Shown: piece after piece, positions 56,951 to 64,000 of the stretch
How positions within the stretch are numbered: position 1 is the first letter of the stretch
How the letters are laid out: each line of letters opens with the position of its first letter
Assembly (NCBI GenBank): GCA_023245935.1
Contig: JAHFJM010000001.1
Coordinates: 62,001 to 126,000, forward strand
From: Candidatus Peribacteria bacterium
GTDB taxonomy: Bacteria; Patescibacteriota; Gracilibacteria; Peribacterales; Peribacteraceae
Direction: 5' to 3'
DNA: 64,000 bases
The notes under the pieces: model-generated
Seen by the model: only the letters and a program-made list of their open reading frames with translations
Told to the model about the DNA's origin: nothing
The model's database searches: none
Made by a program: the position numbers and the translations under genes

Positions 56951-58450
56951 ATGCTCACCAAATTCACCTCGTTCACCACCCTCGGCATCAAGGCGTATCC
57001 GGTCGAAGTCGAAGTCGGCGTCACTCCCACCTCGGGCGAAGGAAAATTTTTCATCGTGGGCCTCGGCGATACGGCGATTCAGGAAAGCAAACAGCGCGTC
57101 ATCATGGCGATGAAATCGTCGGGATACAAAACACCGATGGGACGCGTGATGACCGTGAATCTCGCACCGGCGCACATCCGGAAAACCGGTTCAAGATTCG
57201 ACGTTGCCATCGCACTCGGGCTCCTTCTCGGCAACGGAACCATCGACCTCCCGACCGAAACACTGGAGCAGACTGCGTTCCTCGGCGAACTTGCCTTCGA
57301 CGGATCGCTCCGGCACGTGACCGGAGTGCTGTCGTGCGTGCTCGCGGCACGTGAGATGGGGCTGAAAACGGTTGTGGTTCCGGAATTGAACGGTGCGGAA
57401 GCGGCACTGGTTCCCGACATGAAAATTCTCGCGCTGAAAAAACTCACCGACGTCATCGCATGTCTGCGAGGAGAGATGGAAGCACCGATCATCGAACCGC
57501 ATGCATGCGCCGTGGCACCGATCTCACACGTCGACTTCTCGGATGTGCGCGGGCAGGCACAAGCGAAGCGCGCACTCGAAATTGCTGCGGCGGGCGGACA
57601 CAATGTCCTGCTCTCCGGCACGCCCGGATCGGGGAAAACGCTGCTTGCCAATGCGCTCCGCGGCATTCTTCCGCCGCTCACGCGGGATGAATCTCTGGAA
57701 GTCACCGGCATTTATTCCGTCGCAAACTTGCTTCCCGGTTCCACTCCTCTCATTCAAGAACGTCCGCTTCGTACTGTGCATCACACGGCGAGCGGCATCG
57801 CCATCGTCGGTGGCGGGCAGCACCCGGCACCCGGGGAAATTTCCCTCGCACACAGAGGAGTGTTGTTTCTGGATGAGCTCGCCGAATTTCCTCCGCAAGT
57901 TCTGGAAGTGCTAAGGCAGCCGATGGAAGATCGGCGCATCACGATCAACAGAGCGCAGGGTACGGTCACCTTTCCCGCGGATTTCATTCTCGTCGCGGCC
58001 ATGAACCCGCCGAAGTTCAGCGCGGCATCGGCGGACAGGATCAAACGAAGAATTTCCGCGCCGCTGCTCGATCGCATCGATCTGACGATCGACGTGCAAC
58101 CGGTGGAGATCGCGGATCTGCAAAAGAAGAAGAATACGGGAGCCGAAACGAGTGCCGTCATCCGGGCGCGTGTCGCAAGCGCACGGAAGAGACAGGTGAA
58201 GCGGTTCCAAGGGAGAAACATTCAGACGAACAAGGAAATGAGCGTGAAAGATCTGGAAGAACTGTGCCCGCTCGATACGAAGAGCGCACTGCTCCTCCGC
58301 CAAGCAGCCGAAAGACTTTCCTTCTCCGCACGCACGTATCACCGCACGATCAAAGTCGCACGAACGATCGCGGATCTTGCGGGGTGCGATGACATCGGCA
58401 TCGCACACATCGCGGAAGCGCTTCAGTATCGGCAATCAGTCGGAGTGTGA
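56951..58450 (+). CDS. comM: ComM/YifB family Mg-chelatase-like AAA+ ATPase
   Basis: A 499-residue protein. An N-terminal S5-fold domain (~1-170) precedes the AAA+ core: Walker A LLSGTPGSGKTLLANAL, Walker B GVLFLDELAEF, and sensor segments (RQPMEDRRITINRAQGTV, VAAMNPP). The C-terminal lid includes SFSARTYHRTIKVARTIADLAG. ComM homologues are hexameric helicases promoting branch migration during natural transformation. CPR genomes commonly keep competence genes, which fits. Its end is 35 bp from mazE. Confidence 0.95.
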   Translation: MLTKFTSFTTLGIKAYPVEVEVGVTPTSGEGKFFIVGLGDTAIQESKQRVIMAMKSSGYKTPMGRVMTVNLAPAHIRKTGSRFDVAIALGLLLGNGTIDLPTETLEQTAFLGELAFDGSLRHVTGVLSCVLAAREMGLKTVVVPELNGAEAALVPDMKILALKKLTDVIACLRGEMEAPIIEPHACAVAPISHVDFSDVRGQAQAKRALEIAAAGGHNVLLSGTPGSGKTLLANALRGILPPLTRDESLEVTGIYSVANLLPGSTPLIQERPLRTVHHTASGIAIVGGGQHPAPGEISLAHRGVLFLDELAEFPPQVLEVLRQPMEDRRITINRAQGTVTFPADFILVAAMNPPKFSAASADRIKRRISAPLLDRIDLTIDVQPVEIADLQKKKNTGAETSAVIRARVASARKRQVKRFQGRNIQTNKEMSVKDLEELCPLDTKSALLLRQAAERLSFSARTYHRTIKVARTIADLAGCDDIGIAHIAEALQYRQSVGV

Positions 58451-58479
58451 TGGACTTCTCCGTATATACAATGTATACT
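58451..58479 (+). promoter_or_regulatory. mazEF promoter with overlapping palindromic operator
   Basis: TGGACT (58451-58456), 17-nt spacer, TATACT (58474-58479), 6 nt before the mazE ATG. The interrupted palindrome GTATA-TACAATG-TATAC (58462-58478) overlaps the -10, the usual place for MazE/MazF autorepression. Confidence 0.65.
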
Positions 58480-58485
58480 CATTCT

Positions 58486-58719
58486 ATGAAAACAACGGTT
58501 CACCTCTGGGGAAACAGTCTGGCAATCAGAATCCCCAAAACTTTTGCCCTTAGTCTAGGTATAGGTTCGGGAAGGGAAGTGGATCTCTCTCTTGAGAAAA
58601 ATAGCTTGCGTATCCATCCGACCGACAATGCTCTTGAAACGATGCTCGCGAAGATCAATGCAAAAAATCTTCATAAAGAAACCGAAGTGACGGGCATTTC
58701 CGGACGAGAAGTATGGTAA
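58486..58719 (+). CDS. mazE: MazE-type antitoxin (AbrB fold)
   Basis: A 77-residue antitoxin. The N-terminal swapped-hairpin DNA-binding domain reads VHLWGNSLAIRIPKTFA..LSLGIGSGREVDL. The C-terminus is the flexible part expected to wrap the toxin. The start follows the promoter by 6 nt. Its end overlaps the toxin gene by 7 bp, the common mazEF coupling. Confidence 0.93.
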   Translation: MKTTVHLWGNSLAIRIPKTFALSLGIGSGREVDLSLEKNSLRIHPTDNALETMLAKINAKNLHKETEVTGISGREVW

Positions 58720-59051
58720 AACAGAATATTCCCGACAGAGGCGATATCGTATCCCTGCAATTCAAGCCGCAACGAGGCAGGGAGCAGGCGGGAAGAAGAC
58801 CTGCAATCGTCCTCTCGCCGAGAGCCTACAATGAGCGAACCGGTCTTGCGATTCTCTGTCCCGTGACGACGCAAGTGAAGGGCTATCCGTTTGAAGTGGC
58901 GCTGCCGAACACTTTAAAAACGAAAGGTGTTATTCTCGTGGATCACATCAAAAGCCTGGATTTTAACGCGAGAGGCGCTCGTATTCTTGAGCGTGTTCCG
59001 CCACCCGTTCTCCAGGCAGTTGTATCAAAATTACTGGTGCTCTTCACATAG
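58713..59051 (+). CDS. mazF: MazF/PemK-type mRNA interferase toxin
   Basis: A 112-residue toxin with the family core PDRGDIVSLQF, GRRPAIVLSPRAYNERTGLAILCPVTTQ (conserved Arg and Thr of the RNase site) and GVILVDHIKSLDFNAR. It likely cleaves RNA at short sequences when MazE is lost. Its 3' end overlaps the convergent hydrolase gene by 21 bp. Confidence 0.94.
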   Translation: MVKQNIPDRGDIVSLQFKPQRGREQAGRRPAIVLSPRAYNERTGLAILCPVTTQVKGYPFEVALPNTLKTKGVILVDHIKSLDFNARGARILERVPPPVLQAVVSKLLVLFT

Positions 59052-59597
59052 AGAAAGAACAGAGTCTCGCAGAAGGGGGAATGCTTGAAATCCTGCACTT
59101 GCATTCAAATGCTTCCCGCCTGCAATAACCGTCAATCTTGCATCGAGATTATTTGCAAGTCTGCGGGCATGTGACAGTGGAATGTAAGGGTCATCATCGG
59201 CATGAAAGATCACTATCGATTTCGCGTGATTTCTGATTTTTTCCCACTTGAATGAGTGATTGATAAAAGTAGAAACGAGGGAATCAAAATCATTCCTCAT
59301 AATTTCAGAAACCGGTGCAACCAAAAAACATGCCCGAATGGTGCGGGGTAATTTCTCCAACATTCGCAGCACCAGCGTTCCACCGAGACTGTGACCGATA
59401 AGAATCGTATTCTTATCTGCTGTTTCAAGAAATTTTTGTAGGCTCTTCACCCATACTTCCAGATTCGGACGGTCAGGCGAAGGAAGAGCGGGCACGATCA
59501 CCGTATGATTTCTTTCTTCTAGCTCCTTCTTAAGCCACGGAAACCAGTTTCCCTCCGGCGAGCCACCCGTGCCGTGAAATATGAAGATCGTCGCCAT
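59031..59597 (-). CDS. Alpha/beta hydrolase (RBBP9/YdeN family)
   Basis: A 188-residue serine hydrolase. The nucleophile elbow is LIGHSLGGTLVLR, the acidic residue lies in FHADDDPYIPL and the catalytic His in GGKHLNASAGF, a complete triad. The N-terminal FIFHGTGGSPEGNWFPWL segment matches the RBBP9/YdeN group. The substrate is unknown. Confidence 0.92.
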   Translation of the reverse strand: MATIFIFHGTGGSPEGNWFPWLKKELEERNHTVIVPALPSPDRPNLEVWVKSLQKFLETADKNTILIGHSLGGTLVLRMLEKLPRTIRACFLVAPVSEIMRNDFDSLVSTFINHSFKWEKIRNHAKSIVIFHADDDPYIPLSHARRLANNLDARLTVIAGGKHLNASAGFQAFPLLRDSVLSLCEEHQ

Positions 59598-59616
59598 CGT
59601 TTGCAGGATACTCTTT

Positions 59617-59645
59617 TTTCACTTTCCGCTTTCCGCTGATACAAT
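59617..59645 (+). promoter_or_regulatory. sigma70-like promoter of pyrF
   Basis: TTTCAC (59617-59622), 17-nt spacer, TACAAT (59640-59645), 6 nt before the GTG start: a leaderless GTG. Confidence 0.65.
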
Positions 59646-59651
59646 TAGCCC

Positions 59652-60494
59652 GTGCATTATGCGGATAGACTTTCGGCTCGCATCGAAAAGACCTCTCCCG
59701 TCTGCGTTGGCTTGGATCCCATCCTGCCATCGCTTCCCGAAGGGATCGAAAAAAATACTGCGGGTGTTGAACGATTCTGCAAAGGCATCATCGATGCGGT
59801 AAAGGACTCAGCAGCAGCCGTGAAGCCGCAACTCGCGTACTTCGAGCTGCTTGGCTGGGAAGGGATGAAAGTGTTCTTCGAGGTTTGTGATTATGCGCAG
59901 AAGAAAGGGCTGATCGTGATTGCGGACGGCAAGCGCAACGACATCGGTTCGACATGCGAAGCGTACGCGGAGGCGTACCTCGGCAAGGACAAACCGATCG
60001 ATGCGCTCACGGTATCGCCCTATCTCGGCTCGGACGGCATCAAACCGTTTTCCGATCTCTGCGCAAAAAATAATCGTGGAATCTACGTTCTCGTGAAAAC
60101 GAGCAACCCGAGTTCCGGGGAGCTGCAAGATCTCCCGACGGGGGATGAAGCGGTACACGAGTACCTCGCACAGCTCGTCGAGGGATGGGCAAGCATGGCA
60201 CTCGGAGAGAAGAGCAATCTTTCTTCCATCGGTGCAGTCGTCGGTGCGACGTATCCGGAAGAACTGAAGTACCTGCGCACCATCATGCCGCATGTCCCGT
60301 TCCTCATCCCCGGATACGGCAGTCAGGGAGGAACGGCGCAGGACTGCAAGCCCGGTTTCCTCGGCGATGGATCAGGAGCAATCGTGAATGCGGCGAGATC
60401 CATTCTTTATGCCTCAAAAGGAAAAGACTGGCAGGCAGCAGCGGCGAAAGCGGCGGAAACAATGGCAGGAGAGCTGCGGAAGGTACTTGCATAA
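59652..60494 (+). CDS. pyrF: Orotidine 5'-phosphate decarboxylase (type 2)
   Basis: A 280-residue enzyme making UMP from OMP. The catalytic Lys-Asp stretch is IADGKRNDIGSTCEAYA. The phosphate-binding end is PFLIPGYGSQGGTAQD, with VVGATYPEELKYLR before it, typical of the longer type 2 proteins. The GTG start is set by the promoter spacing; the nearby ATG is out of frame. No other pyr genes are adjacent. Confidence 0.96.
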   Translation: MHYADRLSARIEKTSPVCVGLDPILPSLPEGIEKNTAGVERFCKGIIDAVKDSAAAVKPQLAYFELLGWEGMKVFFEVCDYAQKKGLIVIADGKRNDIGSTCEAYAEAYLGKDKPIDALTVSPYLGSDGIKPFSDLCAKNNRGIYVLVKTSNPSSGELQDLPTGDEAVHEYLAQLVEGWASMALGEKSNLSSIGAVVGATYPEELKYLRTIMPHVPFLIPGYGSQGGTAQDCKPGFLGDGSGAIVNAARSILYASKGKDWQAAAAKAAETMAGELRKVLA

Positions 60495-60515
60495 ATACTA
60501 TAAATATAGTATAAT
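60487..60515 (+). promoter_or_regulatory. Strong sigma70-like promoter with palindrome upstream of the 34-residue gene
   Basis: TTGCAT (60487-60492), 17-nt spacer, TATAAT (60510-60515). A perfect inverted repeat ATACTAT-AAAT-ATAGTAT (60495-60512) fills the spacer and overlaps the -10, a good operator candidate. The -35 lies inside the end of pyrF. Confidence 0.75.
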
Positions 60516-60544
60516 ATAAACATTACTTCTTCACATCCATACCC

Positions 60545-60649
60545 ATGTCACACGACCAAAAGACCCTCGAGAAGTTGTATGTCCTGTCGACACTCTGGAC
60601 GACCTTCGCCGGTGCGTTCCTGCTTGTCGTCTCGATGAATATGCGTTAG
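60545..60649 (+). CDS. 34-residue single-span membrane peptide
   Basis: ATG at 60545 to TAG at 60647: MSHDQKTLEKLYVLSTLW and then a hydrophobic run (TFAGAFLLVVSM) ending NMR. Charged N-terminus, one membrane helix, no family recognised. It has the best promoter in the area and ends 2 bp before the end of the convergent SLH protein gene. Small single-span peptides often modulate larger membrane proteins, but no partner is evident. Confidence 0.6.
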   Translation: MSHDQKTLEKLYVLSTLWTTFAGAFLLVVSMNMR

Positions 60650-60651
60650 GA

Positions 60652-62340
60652 CTACTGCCACTTTGTCCCTTTTGCGATCGGGCTTGCGCCTTCGATCCAC
60701 TTGAAGTGACCGGACTGGTCGGTCCACTGGATGCTCCCGCTCGTCTCGGGAGTTCCTGCGTCACTCAGATCAATCTCCATGCTGTTTCCGGTTGATCCCG
60801 TCGGAACCCAGAGATTGGCACGAATTTCGAGCGTGAGTGGGCTGCTCCTCGGCAGCACCCCAATCGAACCGAGATTGGCACAGCTCAGTTGCGCTCCATC
60901 CTGACTGACGCTGCACGGAACGCTGAGTGAAGACCCCGCTTGTCCGATGCTCCAGTTTTGCACGGTGAATGGTCCGCTGCGCTGAAGCGAGAAGAGCATG
61001 TTTTCAACTGCGAGCGTCTTGCCTGGAAGCACACTGCCACTGACCGTGAATGAACTGACAAGCATGCCCGTTCCGGAACTGATCGGAGCGGTCGCGGGGG
61101 AAAGACGGCTCACCTGTGTGATTCTGCCAAACGCCGTCTGGTGTTTGGGGAAAGGAGCGAGTGCGGGAATATTCGTCGTCTGATTCGAGGTGTTCCCGTG
61201 GATGGTCACCGAGAGTATCCGGACTTGCAGCAGCTGATCGGATGACCCGTTCGTGTCGAAGCCGCGGATATTCGCGCGCAGTACCAGAGGCACATCGGTA
61301 TCCGCAGGGATCGTCGGTTGCTGATCGAGGCTGAACTGCACTTCGTACGTCTGCTTGTAATCGGCAGGGCTGGTGGTGGTTCTCCTCCGGAGAATCGCAA
61401 CACTGTTTCCGGTATCGGCTCTCACCAGCTCGAGCGTATCAATCGACGAAATGTCATTGAAGAGTTTGACTTCAGCCGAAGAAATGCGGGAGATTTCTCC
61501 GCTGCTTCGGAGCGTGATCGCGGCAATGGCATCCGACGGTGAACCGAGAACCAGGAAATGACTGACGGGGGGAAGTGTGAAAAGAGAAATGGGATTCGAA
61601 GAAGATGATGAAGAAGTAGACGATGACAGTGAGGAACTTACGGAACTGCTACTCGCACTCGATGTCTGCGGAAGGTACTGCCCGGCTTCGGCGTTCCGTA
61701 GCGCCGTCAGTTGCCCTGTTGACTCGGCAAGAAATGCGGCAACCAGTCTCGCCGCGAGTGCGCGGGTAAGGGGCGTATCGAAACGGATCGTCATCGGAAG
61801 ATCCACCTGCTTCTCTGCCGCAGCCTCGTAGTACGGCTCCGCCCAATCGGCACTCTGCACAGCCTTTATGTCGTACCCGAAGAGGAGCGTCATCATCTTC
61901 AGTGCCTCCGCATAGTTCACCGTGCGCTCGGGATGAAACAACCCGTCGGGATTCCCACGCACGACGCCTTTCGTAAATGCAAAACACACCGGAGGGCTGA
62001 ACCAGTCGCCGATGCGAACATCGGGGAAACAGTATGGATCGCCTGCAGCACCGATCGACGGCGCATCGAGTTCCGGATGACGGCTCTCGTCAGGATGATG
62101 CCCGAGCGCAACGATCGCCATTTTCAGAAACTCGGCACGATTGATCTGCCGGCTGCTGCCGAAGAAACCGTTCCCGTACCCCTGCACGACTCCCTCATGT
62201 GTGAGCAGATTAATGCCTGCTGACACCGGACTTCCCGGATGCACGTCCGTATAGAAATCCCCCGGCTCGATCGTGAGAGCGAAGGCGAGGATGGGAGCGA
62301 TGACGAGTGGAACGAACAGGAAAAGAGAAGTGCGACGCAT
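60652..62340 (-). CDS. SLH-domain surface protein
   Basis: A 562-residue exported protein with a signal peptide (1-21). Three SLH modules at the N-terminus (~22-210; for example INLLTHEGVVQGYGNGFFGS and FAFTKGVVRGNPDGLFHPE) should anchor it to the wall. A polyserine linker follows (~215-245), then a beta-rich C-terminal region (~250-550) with repeated ISSIDTLEL and TLEIRANLWVP-like strands. The family of the C-terminal part was not recognised. The SLH modules are N-terminal here and C-terminal in the 46523 protein. Confidence 0.9.
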   Translation of the reverse strand: MRRTSLFLFVPLVIAPILAFALTIEPGDFYTDVHPGSPVSAGINLLTHEGVVQGYGNGFFGSSRQINRAEFLKMAIVALGHHPDESRHPELDAPSIGAAGDPYCFPDVRIGDWFSPPVCFAFTKGVVRGNPDGLFHPERTVNYAEALKMMTLLFGYDIKAVQSADWAEPYYEAAAEKQVDLPMTIRFDTPLTRALAARLVAAFLAESTGQLTALRNAEAGQYLPQTSSASSSSVSSSLSSSTSSSSSSNPISLFTLPPVSHFLVLGSPSDAIAAITLRSSGEISRISSAEVKLFNDISSIDTLELVRADTGNSVAILRRRTTTSPADYKQTYEVQFSLDQQPTIPADTDVPLVLRANIRGFDTNGSSDQLLQVRILSVTIHGNTSNQTTNIPALAPFPKHQTAFGRITQVSRLSPATAPISSGTGMLVSSFTVSGSVLPGKTLAVENMLFSLQRSGPFTVQNWSIGQAGSSLSVPCSVSQDGAQLSCANLGSIGVLPRSSPLTLEIRANLWVPTGSTGNSMEIDLSDAGTPETSGSIQWTDQSGHFKWIEGASPIAKGTKWQ

Positions 62341-62355
62341 GGGACGCAGTGTACA

Positions 62356-63075
62356 TCACGCCGCCTCCCGCGCAGTAATGATCTCGTGTTCTTTTTGATC
62401 GAACCATTCTTCGATCTCGTCACCAGACAAGCCGAAGACATCGCGCCTTGCATGCGCCGCCTGCCTCGCAACCGCCAGATTGTTCTTGAGCAAGAGATCC
62501 GGATCCAACTGCCCCTCCACAATGTGCTTGTAGTCACCAATCGTCACTCGAATATTTCTCGTTTTCTTTTCGACGATGAAGTAAAACGCATCTGCAAGCA
62601 TGAGTTCGGCATTGATGCTCGCACACTGCACCGCGATCGATGCAAGCGCATCGAGTGCCTGACGGGCATTCGGAGCCGATTCTTTCTCTTCTCCGATCAA
62701 CTGTTTCCACTCGGCATCCTGCGATGTGTGATTGGTATCGGAGAGCACAAAGTTCTTGCCGCCTTGCGTGAGGTCGGTGCAATACACGGCATGTTCAGTG
62801 GGATCCAGTCGATAGGTCGTGTGTGCAACAGGAATACCTGCAGCTTGCAGACGTTCATGCATCTGCGCTTCCCCGAACAGTTTCGTCGCACCAAAAGCAT
62901 TATTGGGAGCACGGAATGCAAGTGAGATCCTGCGCCTCGCTTCCTCTGAGATATTCTCTCTCGTTCTCCGATGTAAAACCGACACCCCTCTCTCGGAGAC
63001 AATATTCCGTCGACCATGACCGACGTAGTCGCCGATCGATTCGTCCGGAAGATGTGTGTCTTTGAGGAATTTCAT
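62356..63075 (-). CDS. Hypothetical protein, possibly kinase-fold
   Basis: A 239-residue cytoplasmic protein (MKFLKDTHLPDESIGDYVGHG). The segment FGATKLFGEAQMHERLQAAG, then AFYFIVEKKTRNIRVTIGDYKHI, gives the impression of a divergent protein-kinase-like or phosphotransferase fold, but no catalytic loop can be confirmed. The promoter upstream has its -10 8 nt before the ATG. It lies 15 bp upstream of the SLH protein gene on the same strand. Confidence 0.6.
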   Translation of the reverse strand: MKFLKDTHLPDESIGDYVGHGRRNIVSERGVSVLHRRTRENISEEARRRISLAFRAPNNAFGATKLFGEAQMHERLQAAGIPVAHTTYRLDPTEHAVYCTDLTQGGKNFVLSDTNHTSQDAEWKQLIGEEKESAPNARQALDALASIAVQCASINAELMLADAFYFIVEKKTRNIRVTIGDYKHIVEGQLDPDLLLKNNLAVARQAAHARRDVFGLSGDEIEEWFDQKEHEIITAREAA

Positions 63076-63083
63076 TATAGTTC

Positions 63084-63112
63084 ATTATACAATTATTGCT
63101 CAAAACAATCAA
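63084..63112 (-). promoter_or_regulatory. sigma70-like promoter of the 62356-63075 gene
   Basis: On the minus strand TTGATT (63107-63112), 17-nt spacer, TATAAT (63084-63089), ending 8 nt before the ATG. Confidence 0.75.
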
Positions 63113-63130
63113 TAATCTGCATGTGCCTAT

Positions 63131-63216
63131 TGGTGCCCAGGAGAGGACTTGAACCTCCATACCCTTGCGGGTACCAGCTCCTAAGGCTGGCGCGTCTGCC
63201 ATTTCGCCACCTGGGC
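63131..63216 (-). tRNA. tRNA-Leu (TAG anticodon)
   Basis: An 86-nt class II tRNA on the minus strand: acceptor GCCCAGG/CCTGGGC, D-arm TGGCGAAATGGCAGACGC, anticodon stem CCAGC/GCTGG around CTTAGGA (anticodon TAG), long variable arm TACCCGCAAGGGTA, T-arm GGAGGTTCAAGTCCTCT. The 3' CCA is encoded. Confidence 0.96.
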
Positions 63217-63235
63217 ATACCTCTATCATACTGTG

Positions 63236-64000
63236 CTATTTCCCCCGACCGAAGTGATGTTTGCTGTATCGCAACGCAATATCGTTCAGTCGGTCTCCAA
63301 GCACTTGGTTCGCCTTCTGATTTTCATGCGATAGTTCCCTCCGCGCCTCCCCCAGCAGTGCGAATGTTTCCGTCTCAAGTTGCGTGCGCTTCCGCTGATC
63401 TTCCGTTCTGATCGTCTGTTTCTTCTCCGCCATATCGCTGTCGAGTGCGTGACGCTTCGAACGAAAGAGGATATCGAGCGCCGCCTGTTTCCGCTCACGC
63501 AGAAAAGGATCTTGTTCCTCCTTCAGACGTTCGACCTCACGACTTCTCTCGCTCTCCAGCGCATGGATCTTCATCCGCTCCTCAGGCTCAAGTCGGAAGA
63601 GTGCTTCATGCGTTTCTCTGTCAATCAGCGATAAGCGAGCACGCTTATCACGTTCGATCTCGGTCTCACGTTCCCGGTTCGCCAGGAGAGCGGCATTCAC
63701 CGCTGCCGTATGTTCCAGTGTTGCGCTCTTCGTCGCTGCTTCCGCCTCCCGCTTCCTGTCGTTGACGGCGTGGTCGTGCAGGATTTTGATCCTCGCGGCT
63801 TCGCGAAGATCCGTGAAATACTGATCCTTCTTTTTCAGTTCCTCCGCCTGTTTTTCCTGCCGTTCTTCCTCCAGCTTCCGCTGTTTTTCCTGCCTCTGTT
63901 TTTCCTCGGCAATTTCTTTCTCGCGAAGAATTCTCGTCAAACGGAATTTCTTCGCGTGAGTGTGGCTCTCGGTTTTGACTGCCTGCACTTCCTCCATCAT
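63236..64000 (-). CDS. Charged coiled-coil protein, partial (5' end at right edge)
   Basis: 254 residues visible in an open frame reaching the right edge; an ATG at 64000 may be the true start, but the frame could extend further. Almost the whole sequence is Glu/Lys/Arg/Gln-rich helix (KEIAEEKQRQEKQRKLEEER and similar heptads), ending in a more mixed segment. No signal peptide or known domain. A structural or scaffolding role is only a guess. Confidence 0.7.
   Translation of the reverse strand: MMEEVQAVKTESHTHAKKFRLTRILREKEIAEEKQRQEKQRKLEEERQEKQAEELKKKDQYFTDLREAARIKILHDHAVNDRKREAEAATKSATLEHTAAVNAALLANRERETEIERDKRARLSLIDRETHEALFRLEPEERMKIHALESERSREVERLKEEQDPFLRERKQAALDILFRSKRHALDSDMAEKKQTIRTEDQRKRTQLETETFALLGEARRELSHENQKANQVLGDRLNDIALRYSKHHFGRGK

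Overview
The window looks like a chromosomal segment of a Candidate Phyla Radiation bacterium, most likely from the Peregrinibacteria/Peribacteria group. This is an inference. It rests on moderate GC, compact gene packing with ATGA-type overlaps, and large surface proteins built from DUF4215 cysteine-rich repeats, dockerin-like EF-hands, LamG, Calx-beta and SLH modules. Housekeeping genes sit singly rather than in classical operons. Almost no gene has a visible Shine-Dalgarno sequence. Instead, at least seven genes have a sigma70-like -10 box ending 6-8 nt before the start codon, which suggests leaderless mRNAs. No rRNA, CRISPR array, prophage or transposase was seen. The three tRNA genes (Trp-CCA, Asp-GTC, Leu-TAG) all encode their CCA end.

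Layout. 1-7.1 kb is a minus-strand run of secreted or anchored calcium/cysteine-rich surface proteins, including two tandem paralogues, the first cut by the window edge. 7.3-14.1 kb holds dnaJ, a KH-R3H protein, a RhuM/Doc-type Fic protein, HU, topA and tRNA-Trp. 14.2-23.2 kb holds an aquaporin, a class IV aminotransferase, dGTPase, YfiH, a glycosyltransferase and a cell-wall/division set (FtsQ-like, D,D-carboxypeptidase, two M23 peptidases). 23.3-27.6 kb holds pgl and zwf, a YbaK-type deacylase, and metK behind a SAM-I riboswitch. 28-44.5 kb holds an ECF sigma factor, an amidase-SpoIID fusion, a glycosyltransferase, serS, uvrB, a minus-strand string hsp20 - Sel1 lipoprotein - pabA - pabB - galU, an XRE regulator, recJ and a phosphohexomutase. 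44.7-56.4 kb holds tRNA-Asp, a Ser/Thr-rich membrane protein, a 1534-residue LamG/Calx-beta/SLH protein, an FMN-binding lipoprotein next to ApbE, and an operon joining a cysteine-rich exported protein to a sigma-like protein fused to a membrane anchor. 56.5-64 kb holds yraN, comM, mazEF, an alpha/beta hydrolase, pyrF, a 34-residue membrane peptide, an SLH protein, tRNA-Leu and a coiled-coil protein cut by the right edge.

Two dispersed repeat families stand out. One is a ~120-bp palindromic element with complementary ends (7147, 10778, 24014, 38862, half copy at 44078). The other is a 30-38 bp G-rich, telomere-like motif (19632, 29529, 31842, 39711, 42597). Several copies lie in frame inside conserved enzymes (pabB, the phosphohexomutase, pabA, recJ, two glycosyltransferases, the amidase-SpoIID fusion), always at loops or interdomain linkers. 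Two other candidate new systems are the membrane-tethered sigma-like protein with its exported partner (53533-56375) and the ApbE/FMN-lipoprotein pair (52040-53516).

All family calls come from reading motifs by eye; no database search was run. Start codons were chosen from conserved N-termini and promoter spacing, so many may be off by a few codons.
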